The notes under the pieces were generated by a model. It searched no databases. It worked only from the letters and a program-made list of their open reading frames with translations, and was not told the DNA's origin. The translations under genes and the position numbers were made by a program. Positions 33,221 to 42,070 of a DNA stretch of 64,000 bases are shown here, piece by piece (positions within the stretch are counted from its first letter, which is position 1; each line of letters opens with the position of its first letter). The stretch is from positions 189,334-253,333 of the forward strand of contig JAJVHU010000008.1 in assembly GCA_022072505.1 (NCBI GenBank), in the 5' to 3' direction. Source of the DNA: Phycisphaerae bacterium. GTDB taxonomy: Bacteria > Planctomycetota > Phycisphaerae > UBA1845.

Positions 33221-34310
33221 GAGGTTGATGCGCCGGGCGCTGCGCCTGGCGCGGCGGGGCCTGGGGCGCGTCGAGCCGAACCCGATGGTCGGCTGCGTGC
33301 TGGTGAAGGACGGGCGGATCGTCGGCGAGGGTTGGCACCGACGGTTCGGCGGTCCTCATGCCGAAGTGTACGCGCTGCGTCAGGCGGGATCCGCAGCCGA
33401 AGGCGCGACGGCCTACGTCACGCTGGAGCCTTGCAGCTACCACGGCAAGACACCGCCGTGCGCGGACGCTTTGATCCGGGCCGGCGTCCGGGAAGTCCTT
33501 GCGTCGGTGACGGATCCGAATCCTCGGGTGAACGGCGCGGGTCTGCGGCGCCTGCGGCGCGCGGGCGTGAAGGCGACGACGGGGCTGCTGGAGCGCGAAG
33601 GTCGGGAGTTGATCGCGCCGTTCCGGAAGCGGATCACCACCGGACGCCCGTATGTGATCGGGAAGTGGGCGCAAAGCCTCGACGGGCGCCTGGCGGCGGC
33701 GGACGGCACATCGAAGTGGATTTCAGGCGAAGCGGCGCGGCGCGAGGCGCATGCGCTTCGGGCGCGCGTGGACGCGGTCCTTGTCGGGGTCGGCACCGTT
33801 CTTAAGGATGATCCGATGTTGACGGCGCGCGGAGGGCGCGTGCGGCGGCAAGCGGCGCGCGTGGTTCTGGACTCGCGTTTGCGGACGCCGCCGACGAGCC
33901 GGCTGATCCGGTCCGTCGCCGAAGGTCCGGTGATTCTGATGACGACGAAGGATGCGGCTTGCTCCGGGCGGGCGACGACGCTGCGCCGTCGGGGGGTCGA
34001 GGTGGTGGGGGTGGCGCGATCGAAGGGGCGTCCCGAAGTGCGGTCCGTCCTGCGGGAGCTGGGTCGGCGGGGGATGACAAACGTGTTGGTCGAGGGCGGG
34101 GCGTGCGTGCTCGCGGCGATGCTGGCGGCGCACGAGCTGGATGAGGCGTGGGTGTACGTTCATCCGATGCTGATCGGAGGCCGCGGCGCGCCGCAGGTCG
34201 GCGCGGAACTGAATCTGCCGACGCTGCGTTCCGCGATGCGGGCGGCGGACGTGAGGGTGCGCCGGGTCGGGTCGGACGTATGCTTTCAGTTGCGGTTCGG
34301 GGAGTCGTGA
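33195..34310 (+). CDS. ribD: Bifunctional riboflavin biosynthesis deaminase/reductase
   Basis: Catalyses the deaminase and reductase steps of riboflavin synthesis. The 371-residue protein has an N-terminal zinc deaminase (PHAEVYAL with zinc ligand His55 and proton shuttle Glu57; zinc ligands Cys80 and Cys89 in EPCSYHGKTPPC). The C-terminal RibG reductase domain begins RPYVIGKWAQSLDGRLAAAD, with TSKWISGEAARREAHALRAR, GTVLKDDPMLTARGG and VEGGACVLAAML. The gene overlaps the end of lspA; the ATG at 33195 has GGAGG 9 nt upstream. An ATG at 33228 with GAGG immediately upstream is an alternative. No other rib gene is nearby. Confidence 0.95.
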   Translation: MRSATSDPERLMRRALRLARRGLGRVEPNPMVGCVLVKDGRIVGEGWHRRFGGPHAEVYALRQAGSAAEGATAYVTLEPCSYHGKTPPCADALIRAGVREVLASVTDPNPRVNGAGLRRLRRAGVKATTGLLEREGRELIAPFRKRITTGRPYVIGKWAQSLDGRLAAADGTSKWISGEAARREAHALRARVDAVLVGVGTVLKDDPMLTARGGRVRRQAARVVLDSRLRTPPTSRLIRSVAEGPVILMTTKDAACSGRATTLRRRGVEVVGVARSKGRPEVRSVLRELGRRGMTNVLVEGGACVLAAMLAAHELDEAWVYVHPMLIGGRGAPQVGAELNLPTLRSAMRAADVRVRRVGSDVCFQLRFGES

Positions 34311-34440
34311 GGGTTTTCGGATTCGGAAGTCGCGGGAAGAGGACGGATCAGGGGAGTGAAGCGGCGGTGTCCGGGGATTCCGCGATGAAGCGCCGGAAGT
34401 CGTCGGGTCGTCGCGTCCGACCGACCGAACCCTGCGCCTC

Positions 34441-34468
34441 TTGACCTTCACCGACGGTGGAATATGCT
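34441..34468 (+). promoter_or_regulatory. Promoter for tRNA-Glu
   Basis: TTGACC (34441-34446) is followed after 16 bp by TATGCT (34463-34468). Transcription would start about 30 nt before the tRNA. Confidence 0.7.
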
Positions 34469-34503
34469 CCCCCCCGGAAGCGCCGTAAAAGGGCCGGAAA
34501 CAG

Positions 34504-34576
34504 GCCCCCTTCGTCTAGTGGACTAGGATATCAGGTTCTCATCCTGGAGACAGGGGTTCGAATCCCCTAGGGGGTG
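34504..34576 (+). tRNA. tRNA-Glu(CTC)
   Basis: A complete cloverleaf: acceptor GCCCCCT with AGGGGGT (G1-U72 wobble), D arm TCGTCTAGTGGACTAGGA, anticodon arm TCAGG-TTCTCAT-CCTGG with anticodon CTC, and T arm AGGGG-TTCGAAT-CCCCT. CCA is not encoded. A terminator hairpin follows. Confidence 0.96.
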
Positions 34577-34585
34577 TGCCTCACG

Positions 34586-34628
34586 GGGCGGCGGGACGAA
34601 ATCTTCGTCCCGGCCGCCCGTTCTGTTT
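34586..34628 (+). terminator. Intrinsic terminator of tRNA-Glu
   Basis: GGGCGGCGGGACGAA (34586-34600) pairs with TTCGTCCCGGCCGCCC (34604-34619) with one bulge, then GTTCTGTTTT. It begins 10 nt after the tRNA. Confidence 0.85.
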
Positions 34629-34694
34629 TCCGGAGGCAGCCCCCCGAGCTTGGCGTGTCGCCCGCGGCCGTTGTAGGGATGGGATCGACGCATT

Positions 34695-37529
34695 TCAACG
34701 CGGACCGACCTCCCAAGTGTCGTCGAGCACGGGACCGTTGAAGCCCCCGAACAAGACGCCGGTTGCGCGGAAACGGTCGTATGCGAAGCCGTGATTGTAG
34801 CGACCGGACGGTCCGGTGAACGTGAACGCCAGCCAGGATTGCCCGTTCCACAACCAGGTGCGATCACTAGGAATGTTGAGCGTCCGCCCGCCGAAGACGA
34901 ACAGGACGCCGCGCACGGAGTCGTAGACCATCGTATGCCCAACGAGAGCGGGGGGACCGGTTGCACTGATCTCGGTCCAAGACTGCCCGTCCCAGATCCA
35001 GGTATCGGCCAGATCGCGCCCGTTGAATCCGCCGTAAAGAACGATGCGCATCCGTTGGGCGTCGTAGGCCATCGCATGACTGATGCGCGGCGAAGGACCG
35101 GTGGTTGAGACGAGCGTCCACTGATCGCCTCGAAGCACCCAGGTCTCGCCGTCATACTGCCCGTCAAAGCCTCCGAAAAGCAATATCTCATTGCGGTCTT
35201 CGTCGTACGCAAGGGCATGCCCCTGTCGCCCGGAGGGTCCGGTTGCGGAAAGTTGCATCCAGCTCGCGCCGTTCCAGGTCCACGCGTCGCCCTCCAGGAT
35301 GTTGTTCTGCCCACCGACCAGCACGCACGCCTGACGGGACGTATCAAACGTCATTGCAGAGGAGACGCGCGGCGACGGACCGCCGACGCTGCGCAGCGTC
35401 CAGAGCCGCCCGTCGTACTCCCAGGTTTCTCCGTCCGACTCCCCGTCCGACCCGCCGAAGAGGACAGTGCGCCCGCGAACCGCATCGAAGGTCATCACGT
35501 GCAGGTGCCTGGGCGTCGGTCGGACGCTGTCGGTCCGGAGCGACCAGCGTCCGGACGCCAGCTCCCAGACTTCGCCGTCGTCGCTGCCGTCGAACCCCCC
35601 GAAAAGGACGGCGACGCGCCGTGAAACATCGTAGACCATCGCGGTGGACGTCCGTGCTCCCGGCGTCGGTCCGATCAGCGGCTGCCACGAGGTTCCGTCC
35701 CACTGCCAGGTTCGCGTGTCCGACTCCCCGTTTCCGCCGCCGTGAAGGAGCACGCGCCCGAGATCGTCATCGTAACAGAGCGAGTGTCCCTTGCGAGGCG
35801 AGGGGGCGTCCTGAGACTGCCCGTCGTCGAGGAGCGTCCACGTTTGCCCGTCCCAGCCCCACGTGTCGTTGAGGACGCCTTCGTCGCCGCCCTGCACGGA
35901 CTGAGGCTCGGCGTCGCCGCCGAAAAGGATGACCAGCCCCGCCGCGGCGTCGTAGGCCATCGCCGACTGTATCCGCGGCGCGGGGCCCTCGCCCTTGTCG
36001 TCGCGCTGCGACCACGTAACGCCGTCCCACTCCCACGTCTGTCCTCGCAGGTTGTCGTCGGAATCCGAACCGCCGAACAAGACGGTGACGCCGCGCCCGG
36101 CGTCGTACGCCATCGCGTGTGAACTGACCTCGCCCGGACCGTCGACAATTCGCTGGGTCCAGGCGGCGCCGCTCCACTCCCAGGTCTCGCCGTTGCGCCT
36201 CGTCCCGTTGGTGCCGCCGAAAAGCACGACCACCTCACGGGCTGAGTCGTAGGCCATCGCATGCGAGTACCTCGGCGACGGCGCGTCGAGTCGGCCTTCG
36301 TCCTGGGCAAGACGCCAGTCCCCCGACTCATCCCACGTCCACGTGCCGCCGAGGATGCGCGTTCCGTAACCCCCGAACAAGACGGTTTGCCGTCGGGCCG
36401 CGTCGTACGCCATCGCGTGGCTGTTGCGCGGATCGGGAAGCGGTCGTTGCGTCCACCCAAGGATGATCTCTTCGCTGCCGCCACCCCCGCCGCCCCCGCC
36501 GCCGCCCCCACCCCCGCCGTTGTTCGGAGGGATGCTGACCGTAACACGCGCGGTCACTTGAACTCCGTCGTTTTCAACCGTGATGACGGCCTGTCCTTCT
36601 CCCGTCGTCAAGGCGGCTGCAACCAACCCTCGAACATCGACCGTTGCGACACCCGGCGCGGAGGAGCGGTAGACCGTGCCGTCTGCCGGGGACGTGACGT
36701 CGACTGTCACGCGCTGCGTCTGACCGCCCGCGTCCTCGAACTCGAAAGTCCCGAGGACTTCAAGCTGCTGCGTCTGACCGGCCGCCGTGAGCGTAAACTG
36801 CGCAGGGGTGACGCTCAGCGCGATGAGGCGGGAACCGGGCGGCGGCGCGTCGCCGAAGCGCACCGTCACGTCCACCGTGAACGCGAAATGCGTGTTGCGG
36901 ACGACAACCTCCGCGACGCCGTCCGCAACGGGTCGAAGCAGACCGCCGTTGGACACGGTCACGACGGATGTCGAGGAACTCTGATAGGTCGTGCCCGCCG
37001 CGGCTGACGTCAGGTCAACGCGACCGCCGTCATTACGAATGCCGGTCACCGCAAGCTGCACGGAGTCGTCCGGATCGGTGAAGGTGACGTTCGGGGGCGC
37101 TACCTCAAGCCGGATCACCGCGTCATCCGCGAAATCAACCGTAACGCGGCGACGGGCGGACAGACCGGCGTTGACGACCAGAAGCGTCGTTTGCCCCTCG
37201 CCCACCGCCGTCACCAACCCGTCCTCAGATACGGTGACAACACCCTCCGACGTGGTGTGATACGTCGTCCCTGAAGCCGCGTCGGTGACGTCGTTGCGGT
37301 TTCCGTCGGAGGATATGCTCTCGACGGTCAACTGAACCGCTTGTCCCGGTTCGGTCAGCGTGAAGGTCTCGGCCGTGACCGAGAGGCGGATCGGAATCGG
37401 CCGGCCGGTTCCGCCTTCGTTGTCATTCGCAGGGGTCACGCTTCGGGGAGGACATCCCGGCAAGCACAGGATGGCGGCGACGCCCGCGAGAGCAATCAGT
37501 CCCGGTTTCAACCAGCGGTTCGAACGCAT
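34695..37529 (-). CDS. Large lipoprotein: three BIG2-like domains, poly-Gly linker, twelve kelch-like repeats
   Basis: A 944-residue surface lipoprotein; the ATG at 37529 has GGGAG 8 nt upstream, and the signal peptide ends in lipobox LPGC. The N-terminal half has three BIG2-type Ig-like repeats, each ending in a pattern like SEGVVTVSEDGLVTAVGEGQ or STSVVTVSNGGLLRPVADGV. A 14-Gly linker follows. Then come twelve kelch-like repeats of the form SHAMAYDxxRxxxVLFGGxx with TWxWDGxxW (for example SHAMAYDSAREVVVLFGG, TSTAMVYDVSRRVAVLFGG), enough for about two six-bladed propellers. It likely mediates surface binding; the ligand is unknown. The next upstream gene is divergent. Confidence 0.85.
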   Translation of the reverse strand: MRSNRWLKPGLIALAGVAAILCLPGCPPRSVTPANDNEGGTGRPIPIRLSVTAETFTLTEPGQAVQLTVESISSDGNRNDVTDAASGTTYHTTSEGVVTVSEDGLVTAVGEGQTTLLVVNAGLSARRRVTVDFADDAVIRLEVAPPNVTFTDPDDSVQLAVTGIRNDGGRVDLTSAAAGTTYQSSSTSVVTVSNGGLLRPVADGVAEVVVRNTHFAFTVDVTVRFGDAPPPGSRLIALSVTPAQFTLTAAGQTQQLEVLGTFEFEDAGGQTQRVTVDVTSPADGTVYRSSAPGVATVDVRGLVAAALTTGEGQAVITVENDGVQVTARVTVSIPPNNGGGGGGGGGGGGGGSEEIILGWTQRPLPDPRNSHAMAYDAARRQTVLFGGYGTRILGGTWTWDESGDWRLAQDEGRLDAPSPRYSHAMAYDSAREVVVLFGGTNGTRRNGETWEWSGAAWTQRIVDGPGEVSSHAMAYDAGRGVTVLFGGSDSDDNLRGQTWEWDGVTWSQRDDKGEGPAPRIQSAMAYDAAAGLVILFGGDAEPQSVQGGDEGVLNDTWGWDGQTWTLLDDGQSQDAPSPRKGHSLCYDDDLGRVLLHGGGNGESDTRTWQWDGTSWQPLIGPTPGARTSTAMVYDVSRRVAVLFGGFDGSDDGEVWELASGRWSLRTDSVRPTPRHLHVMTFDAVRGRTVLFGGSDGESDGETWEYDGRLWTLRSVGGPSPRVSSAMTFDTSRQACVLVGGQNNILEGDAWTWNGASWMQLSATGPSGRQGHALAYDEDRNEILLFGGFDGQYDGETWVLRGDQWTLVSTTGPSPRISHAMAYDAQRMRIVLYGGFNGRDLADTWIWDGQSWTEISATGPPALVGHTMVYDSVRGVLFVFGGRTLNIPSDRTWLWNGQSWLAFTFTGPSGRYNHGFAYDRFRATGVLFGGFNGPVLDDTWEVGPR

Positions 37530-37934
37530 GAAGCACACTCCCGGCCTTTGCGGCGACAATATCGGGGCGACGATTCCCACGACGCCCTGATGACCACCTG
37601 AAGCTCCGACGCCTTTATCATAACTCACAATGCGGAAAGTTGAAGGCATACGAGGGGTCAAGCGCGCCGAAATCCGAGTTGAACTGTAAAACCGCCTGAC
37701 AAGGTCGTTCAGATGGCGTCGAAGCGGTCCGATAGGTGCGGCAGTGCCCACCGCTCCTGCTTCTTGCGTCCGCCTCGCCGATGAAATTCGGTTCATCCCG
37801 GGTTGGTTCCGGGGTGTTTAAGACGCGGATCGTCCCGGTTCGCGGCGGAATTCTGCAGGTCGGGAAAGCCCTCTATCCGACCTACTCCTCCCAAGCTGAC
37901 GGGCCGTTTCTGCCGACACAATGATCGGAGCCGC
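37530..37934. other. Divergent intergenic region between kelch and HEAT-repeat genes
   Basis: These 405 bp contain a promoter for the kelch gene (separate entry), a GGAG before the HEAT-repeat start, and no convincing gene. No promoter was recognised for the HEAT-repeat gene. Confidence 0.45.
37617..37644 (-). promoter_or_regulatory. Candidate promoter of the kelch lipoprotein gene
   Basis: On the minus strand, TTCAAC (37644..37639) and TATGAT (37622..37617) are 16 bp apart. The -10 is near consensus; the -35 is weak. The leader would be about 80 nt and contains a normal Shine-Dalgarno sequence. Confidence 0.4.
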
Positions 37935-39827
37935 ATGAGCACAGCGTCATACCCTTCTGTTCTTGCGCATCTGGGCGACCTGCCGAACCTTGCGGTCGAG
38001 GACGCCCTGCTTCATGCGCTGCCCACCTTATCAGATGCCGTGGCGGCGATCGCAATTGAGGTGTTGCTCAAGCGGGCGCGCCCGCACGCTCTGAAGCACC
38101 TTGCGGGACACTACCTGAGTTATCCCGATGCTGTCCGGGCGACTCTGGCCGCGGCGACGGCGACGCTCTCGGGATCAATACGAGACCTGATGCACGCGCC
38201 GACGGCGGCGCCGAAACTCGCGGCGCTGGAACTGATCCGGGAATCCAACGATGCGTCGCTGGCGTATCTGACGGCGGAAGGACTCGGGACGGATGACGGG
38301 AGCGTTCGAACACGGGCCGGCGAAGTGCTGGTTGAACTGGTTCGCCGCCACCTTGAAAGCCCTCCCGCTCCTGACGGGGAAGCGGTCCAGCGGGCCTACT
38401 TGGCGCAGCGGACGCAGTTGACGGAAGCTTTGAACCAGGCGGTGCGGACCTGGGAACTTCACTTCCGCGCGGAGGTGCTTGCGGCGGCGCTGTGGATGTA
38501 CGCCGAGACGGAACCCGTCATGCGTCCGCGGCTTGAGGGCCCCCGGTCGCACCTGGTTCACGCGACGCGGCAGATTCTCGCCGGACCGCCGGATCCACGG
38601 TTGTCCGTGTTCACGTGGTGCGCGCTCGAGTTGGACTCGGTGCGGGATGCCGCAGGGAGAAGGTTGGAGCAGGCGGACGACGCGAGCGTTCTCGCGGGAT
38701 TGATCGAAGCTTCGTGGCTTCTGGCGGACCCGGACGTGGAGCGGGGTTGCGGCAAGGTGCGCATGACAAGCTGGGTTCGGTCGGACGTGCGTCGTCTCGC
38801 GGACTGTAATCCGAACCAGGTCGAGCGGATCGCCGGCATCATCGCGCGCTCAGGGATTCCTGCGGCGCAGAAGCTTGAGGTGTTCAGCCGGTGGGTTGAG
38901 GCCGGATCGCCGGCGGTGCGACGGGCGGCGCTGTGGGCGCTGGTTCGACAGGACGGAGAGGGGTCGAATGCGGTCTTGCTGTCGGTGGTTCGCGGGCCGG
39001 ATCCCGCGCTCGCGGCGATTGCGGAGCGGGAGTTGCGGCGGCGGAACCCGGATCGGGTGATTCCGGCGGCTGCGGCTCGACCGGCCGCGCGCAGCGAACC
39101 CGCGAAATCCTCCACCCCCGGCGGCGAACGTGCCGGAAATGCGGAAGCTTCGCGTTCTGAAGCGGCGTCGGGTTCCGAAAGCGACCACGCGGGCGGATCG
39201 TCGTCGGCGGATGTCGTCACGAGGTGCCGCGCGATGCTGAACTCGCCGCGGGCGCTGGACCGGGTGCGCGGGCTTCACGCCGTGCGGGCGCGCGGTGTTG
39301 AGGCGGGGTTCAGCGATGCGATTCTGCGCCTGATTCACGATCCGGACGCGATCGTTCGAGCGACGGCGGCGGCTTCGCTGGCGGGGGCGGACTGGGGGAT
39401 GGCGGCGGGGGCGTTGCGGTCGGCGCTTTCGGATGCCGAGCCGCGCGTGCAGGCGAACGCGATCGAGGCGCTGGAGCGGTTTGCGGATGAGCGGATCACG
39501 GCGTGGATCGCGCCGATGTTGAAGGCGGCGGAGCCGCGCGTGCGGGCGAACGCGATCAAGGCGCTGCTGGCCCGGCAGCATGCGCCCGCGGGCGACGCGC
39601 TGCTGCACATGCTGGAGGATTCCTCCCGCGCCGCCCGGATCAGCGCGTTGTGGGTCGTGCAGGGCCTCGGGTTGCGGTCCTGCGCCCTGGTTGTGGGGAG
39701 GATGGGCCGGGAGGATCCGGACGCGCGCGTTCGCCGCCGGGCGAACCGGTGTCTGTCGGCGCTGGGCGCGGCTGACGCGCGGCAGGCGCCGACGACTTCG
39801 CGGCCTGCGCAGGAGGCGCTGCGATGA
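37935..39827 (+). CDS. HEAT-repeat protein of unknown function
   Basis: A 630-residue cytoplasmic protein (no signal peptide) built of alpha-solenoid repeats. N-terminal helices run from MSTASYPSVLAHLGDLPNLA, and typical HEAT pairs are clear in the C-terminal third: DAILRLIHDPDAIVRATAAA, ALRSALSDAEPRVQANAIEA, IAPMLKAAEPRVRANAIKAL and DARVRRRANRCLSALGA. A disordered Ser/Glu/Gly-rich linker lies at about 380-425. It ends overlapping the next gene by 4 nt (ATGA), so the two are translationally coupled. HEAT proteins are scaffolds; the partner could be the membrane protein encoded next. The ATG at 37935 has GGAG 6 nt upstream. Confidence 0.75.
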   Translation: MSTASYPSVLAHLGDLPNLAVEDALLHALPTLSDAVAAIAIEVLLKRARPHALKHLAGHYLSYPDAVRATLAAATATLSGSIRDLMHAPTAAPKLAALELIRESNDASLAYLTAEGLGTDDGSVRTRAGEVLVELVRRHLESPPAPDGEAVQRAYLAQRTQLTEALNQAVRTWELHFRAEVLAAALWMYAETEPVMRPRLEGPRSHLVHATRQILAGPPDPRLSVFTWCALELDSVRDAAGRRLEQADDASVLAGLIEASWLLADPDVERGCGKVRMTSWVRSDVRRLADCNPNQVERIAGIIARSGIPAAQKLEVFSRWVEAGSPAVRRAALWALVRQDGEGSNAVLLSVVRGPDPALAAIAERELRRRNPDRVIPAAAARPAARSEPAKSSTPGGERAGNAEASRSEAASGSESDHAGGSSSADVVTRCRAMLNSPRALDRVRGLHAVRARGVEAGFSDAILRLIHDPDAIVRATAAASLAGADWGMAAGALRSALSDAEPRVQANAIEALERFADERITAWIAPMLKAAEPRVRANAIKALLARQHAPAGDALLHMLEDSSRAARISALWVVQGLGLRSCALVVGRMGREDPDARVRRRANRCLSALGAADARQAPTTSRPAQEALR

Positions 39828-40255
39828 TGACGCGGTGGGTCGCGCAGTCCGAACTGCCGCCGATCCTCGAAAGCATCCGGCAACGGATGGGCGAAGGCGG
39901 TTCCGTCGTCGGCGTGCTGCTGGCGTTGCTGGGGGTCGGGATGATCTTCGTGATCGCGTACGCGTTGACGCGCGGTCAGGCGCGTCTGCGCCGACGAGAG
40001 TGGAAGGATGATCCGCGAGCCTTGTTTCAGGATCTGATGAGCGTGCTGCGGCTGGACCGGGACCAGCAGGCGCGCCTGCGGTCGCTGGCGGCGTCGGAAC
40101 GCCTGATTCATCCGAGCGTGATCCTGATCAGTGAGAAGGTGTTCGACGACGCCGTCGGTCACGCAAAGGCGAACGATTCTGACGCCGCCGTACTGCAACG
40201 GATCCGGTCCGCGCTTTTCCCAGGCTCGCCGTCGGCGCGTGCCGGCGCCCCCTGA
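39824..40255 (+). CDS. Single-span membrane protein coupled to the HEAT-repeat gene
   Basis: A 143-residue protein with one hydrophobic segment at about residues 28-48 (VVGVLLALLGVGMIFVIAYA), a charged cytoplasmic part (RGQARLRRREWKDDPRALFQ) and a C-terminal helical domain (LRLDRDQQARLRSLAASERL). Its start overlaps the stop codon of the HEAT-repeat gene (ATGA), indicating coupling. No family recognised; it may recruit the HEAT-repeat protein to the membrane. Confidence 0.7.
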   Translation: MMTRWVAQSELPPILESIRQRMGEGGSVVGVLLALLGVGMIFVIAYALTRGQARLRRREWKDDPRALFQDLMSVLRLDRDQQARLRSLAASERLIHPSVILISEKVFDDAVGHAKANDSDAAVLQRIRSALFPGSPSARAGAP

Positions 40256-40478
40256 CGCGCCGTCCGAACCAACGCCCGGCGCCTTCTTACGCGCAGCGCT
40301 CGCGCTCGGGTCGGATAATTTCGCCTCCGCGGCGCTGGACAGGCGCGGGAAGCTTCATCACAATCCCGTCCTCCTGTCGGGCGGCCGGGGTATTCGGACG
40401 CCGCCCGGAGCAACGAGTCGAAAGCGGCGGTCCCGGGTTGGTCGATACCTACCTGACTTCAAAGGGAGAACGCCGCGT

Positions 40479-41960
40479 ATGTCAATGAGCGTAAACATGG
40501 CGGAGCATCCGCATCAACTGGGGAATTCGGGATCCTTGCTGAACCGGCTGGCCGCGGTCGCCGGGGCGGCCGTGCTCGTGCTGCTGTTGTACCATCATTA
40601 CACGTCGGACCACGGTCACGGCGGGGGGCATGAGGCGCACGCGCCGGCGACGTGGGCGGTGCTGCCCTTCGTGGGGATGCTGCTGTCGATCGCGCTGCTC
40701 CCGCTGATCCCGCGCACGCATCACTGGTGGGAGGAGAACAAGAACAAGTTGATGGTGGCGCTGGTCTTCGCGGGAATCACGCTTGTTTATTACGCCATCG
40801 CGGACGGTCAGGCGAAGATCATGAGCGTGCTGGAGCACGCGATCATCCTGGATTACATCCCTTTCATTGTCCTGTTGTTTTCGCTTTACGTGATCAGCGG
40901 GGGCATCTGCCTGAAGGGGGATCTCGCGGCGCACCCGGCGACGAACACGGCGTTCCTGGCGGTCGGGGCGGCGCTGGCGAGCTTCATCGGAACGACGGGC
41001 GCGAGCATGTTGCTGATCCGCCCGCTTCTTCAGACGAACTCGGAGCGCAAGCACGTCAAGCACACGGTCATCTTCTTCATTTTCCTGGTCAGCAACATCG
41101 GCGGCTGCCTGCTGCCGATCGGCGACCCGCCGCTGTTTCTGGGATATCTGAAGGGCGTGCCGTTCCTCTGGACGTTCCACCTGTGGAAGGAGTGGGCGTT
41201 CCTGTCGGTGATCCTTCTGATCGTGTACTACGCCTGGGACAGCGTCGTGTACAGGAAGGAGACGCCGCGCGACATCGTGCGGGACGAGACGCAGGTCCGC
41301 CGCCTGACGCTGCGGGGGTCGCACAACCTCATGTTCCTGCTGGGCGTCGTGCTCTGCGTGGCGTTGATCAAGCCCGGGGAGCCTTTCCTTGGGACGAGCT
41401 TCACCGCGCCGATGTTCATGCGCGAGTTGTGCATGTTGGCGCTGGTGGTCATGTCGCTGAAGTCGACGGCGAAATCCGTCCGCGAGGACAACCAGTTCAA
41501 TTACACGGCGATCCTTGAAGTGGCGGCGTTGTTCATCGGGATCTTCATCGCGATGCAGCCGCCGCTGGAACTGCTCAAGTCGAGCGGCGACCAGATCGGG
41601 CAGGTGCTGGACAAACCGTGGAAATTCTTCTGGGTCACCGGGGCGCTGTCCAGCTTCCTCGACAATGCGCCGACGTACCTGGTCTTCTTCCAGATCGCCA
41701 ACGCGATGACGCACGAGGCCGGTCCGGGCATCTTCCAGCTCCTCGACGGGAACTACATCCGCCAGGATCTGCTGGTGGCGATCTCGCTGGGCGCGGTTTT
41801 CATGGGCGCGAACACGTACATCGGCAACGGGCCGAATTTCATGGTCAAGAGCATTGCGGAGCAGTCGGGCGTGAAGATGCCGAGCTTCTTCGGATACATG
41901 ATATACAGCGTGGGGATCCTGGTTCCGCTGTTCATCCTCGTGACGCTGCTGTTCCTGTGA
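40479..41960 (+). CDS. NhaD-type sodium:proton antiporter
   Basis: A 493-residue polytopic transporter of the NhaD/arsenite-permease-like (ion transporter superfamily) group with about 11-12 membrane segments. The N-terminal cytoplasmic tail is His-rich (HHYTSDHGHGGGHEAHAP). Conserved blocks include GTTGASMLLIRPLL, SNIGGCLLPIGDPPLFLGYL, and TGALSSFLDNAPTYLVFFQI with GANTYIGNGPNFMVK, the usual paired-motif core. It probably exchanges Na+ for H+; the substrate is inferred from family similarity. GGGAG precedes the ATG by 10 nt. A strong terminator follows and overlaps the selB promoter. Confidence 0.88.
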   Translation: MSMSVNMAEHPHQLGNSGSLLNRLAAVAGAAVLVLLLYHHYTSDHGHGGGHEAHAPATWAVLPFVGMLLSIALLPLIPRTHHWWEENKNKLMVALVFAGITLVYYAIADGQAKIMSVLEHAIILDYIPFIVLLFSLYVISGGICLKGDLAAHPATNTAFLAVGAALASFIGTTGASMLLIRPLLQTNSERKHVKHTVIFFIFLVSNIGGCLLPIGDPPLFLGYLKGVPFLWTFHLWKEWAFLSVILLIVYYAWDSVVYRKETPRDIVRDETQVRRLTLRGSHNLMFLLGVVLCVALIKPGEPFLGTSFTAPMFMRELCMLALVVMSLKSTAKSVREDNQFNYTAILEVAALFIGIFIAMQPPLELLKSSGDQIGQVLDKPWKFFWVTGALSSFLDNAPTYLVFFQIANAMTHEAGPGIFQLLDGNYIRQDLLVAISLGAVFMGANTYIGNGPNFMVKSIAEQSGVKMPSFFGYMIYSVGILVPLFILVTLLFL

Positions 41961-41996
41961 TCCGCCGGGGATCGGCGGTCTGACGAGAACATCAAG

Positions 41997-42035
41997 CCGC
42001 GGGGCAGGCGCGAAGGCCTTTCCCGCGGTTTTCTT
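41997..42035 (+). terminator. Terminator between the antiporter gene and selB
   Basis: CCGCGGG (41997-42003) pairs with CCCGCGG (42022-42028), with an inner GGC/GCC helix, followed by TTTTCTT. Its T-run runs into the -35 box of selB. Confidence 0.7.
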
Positions 42036-42062
42036 GTCGGCGGCGCGCGTCGATCGGATAAT
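42034..42062 (+). promoter_or_regulatory. Leaderless promoter of selB
   Basis: TTGTCG (42034-42039) is followed after 17 bp by GATAAT (42057-42062), which ends 8 nt before the selB ATG. There is no Shine-Dalgarno sequence. Confidence 0.6.
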
Positions 42063-42070
42063 CGACGGGC

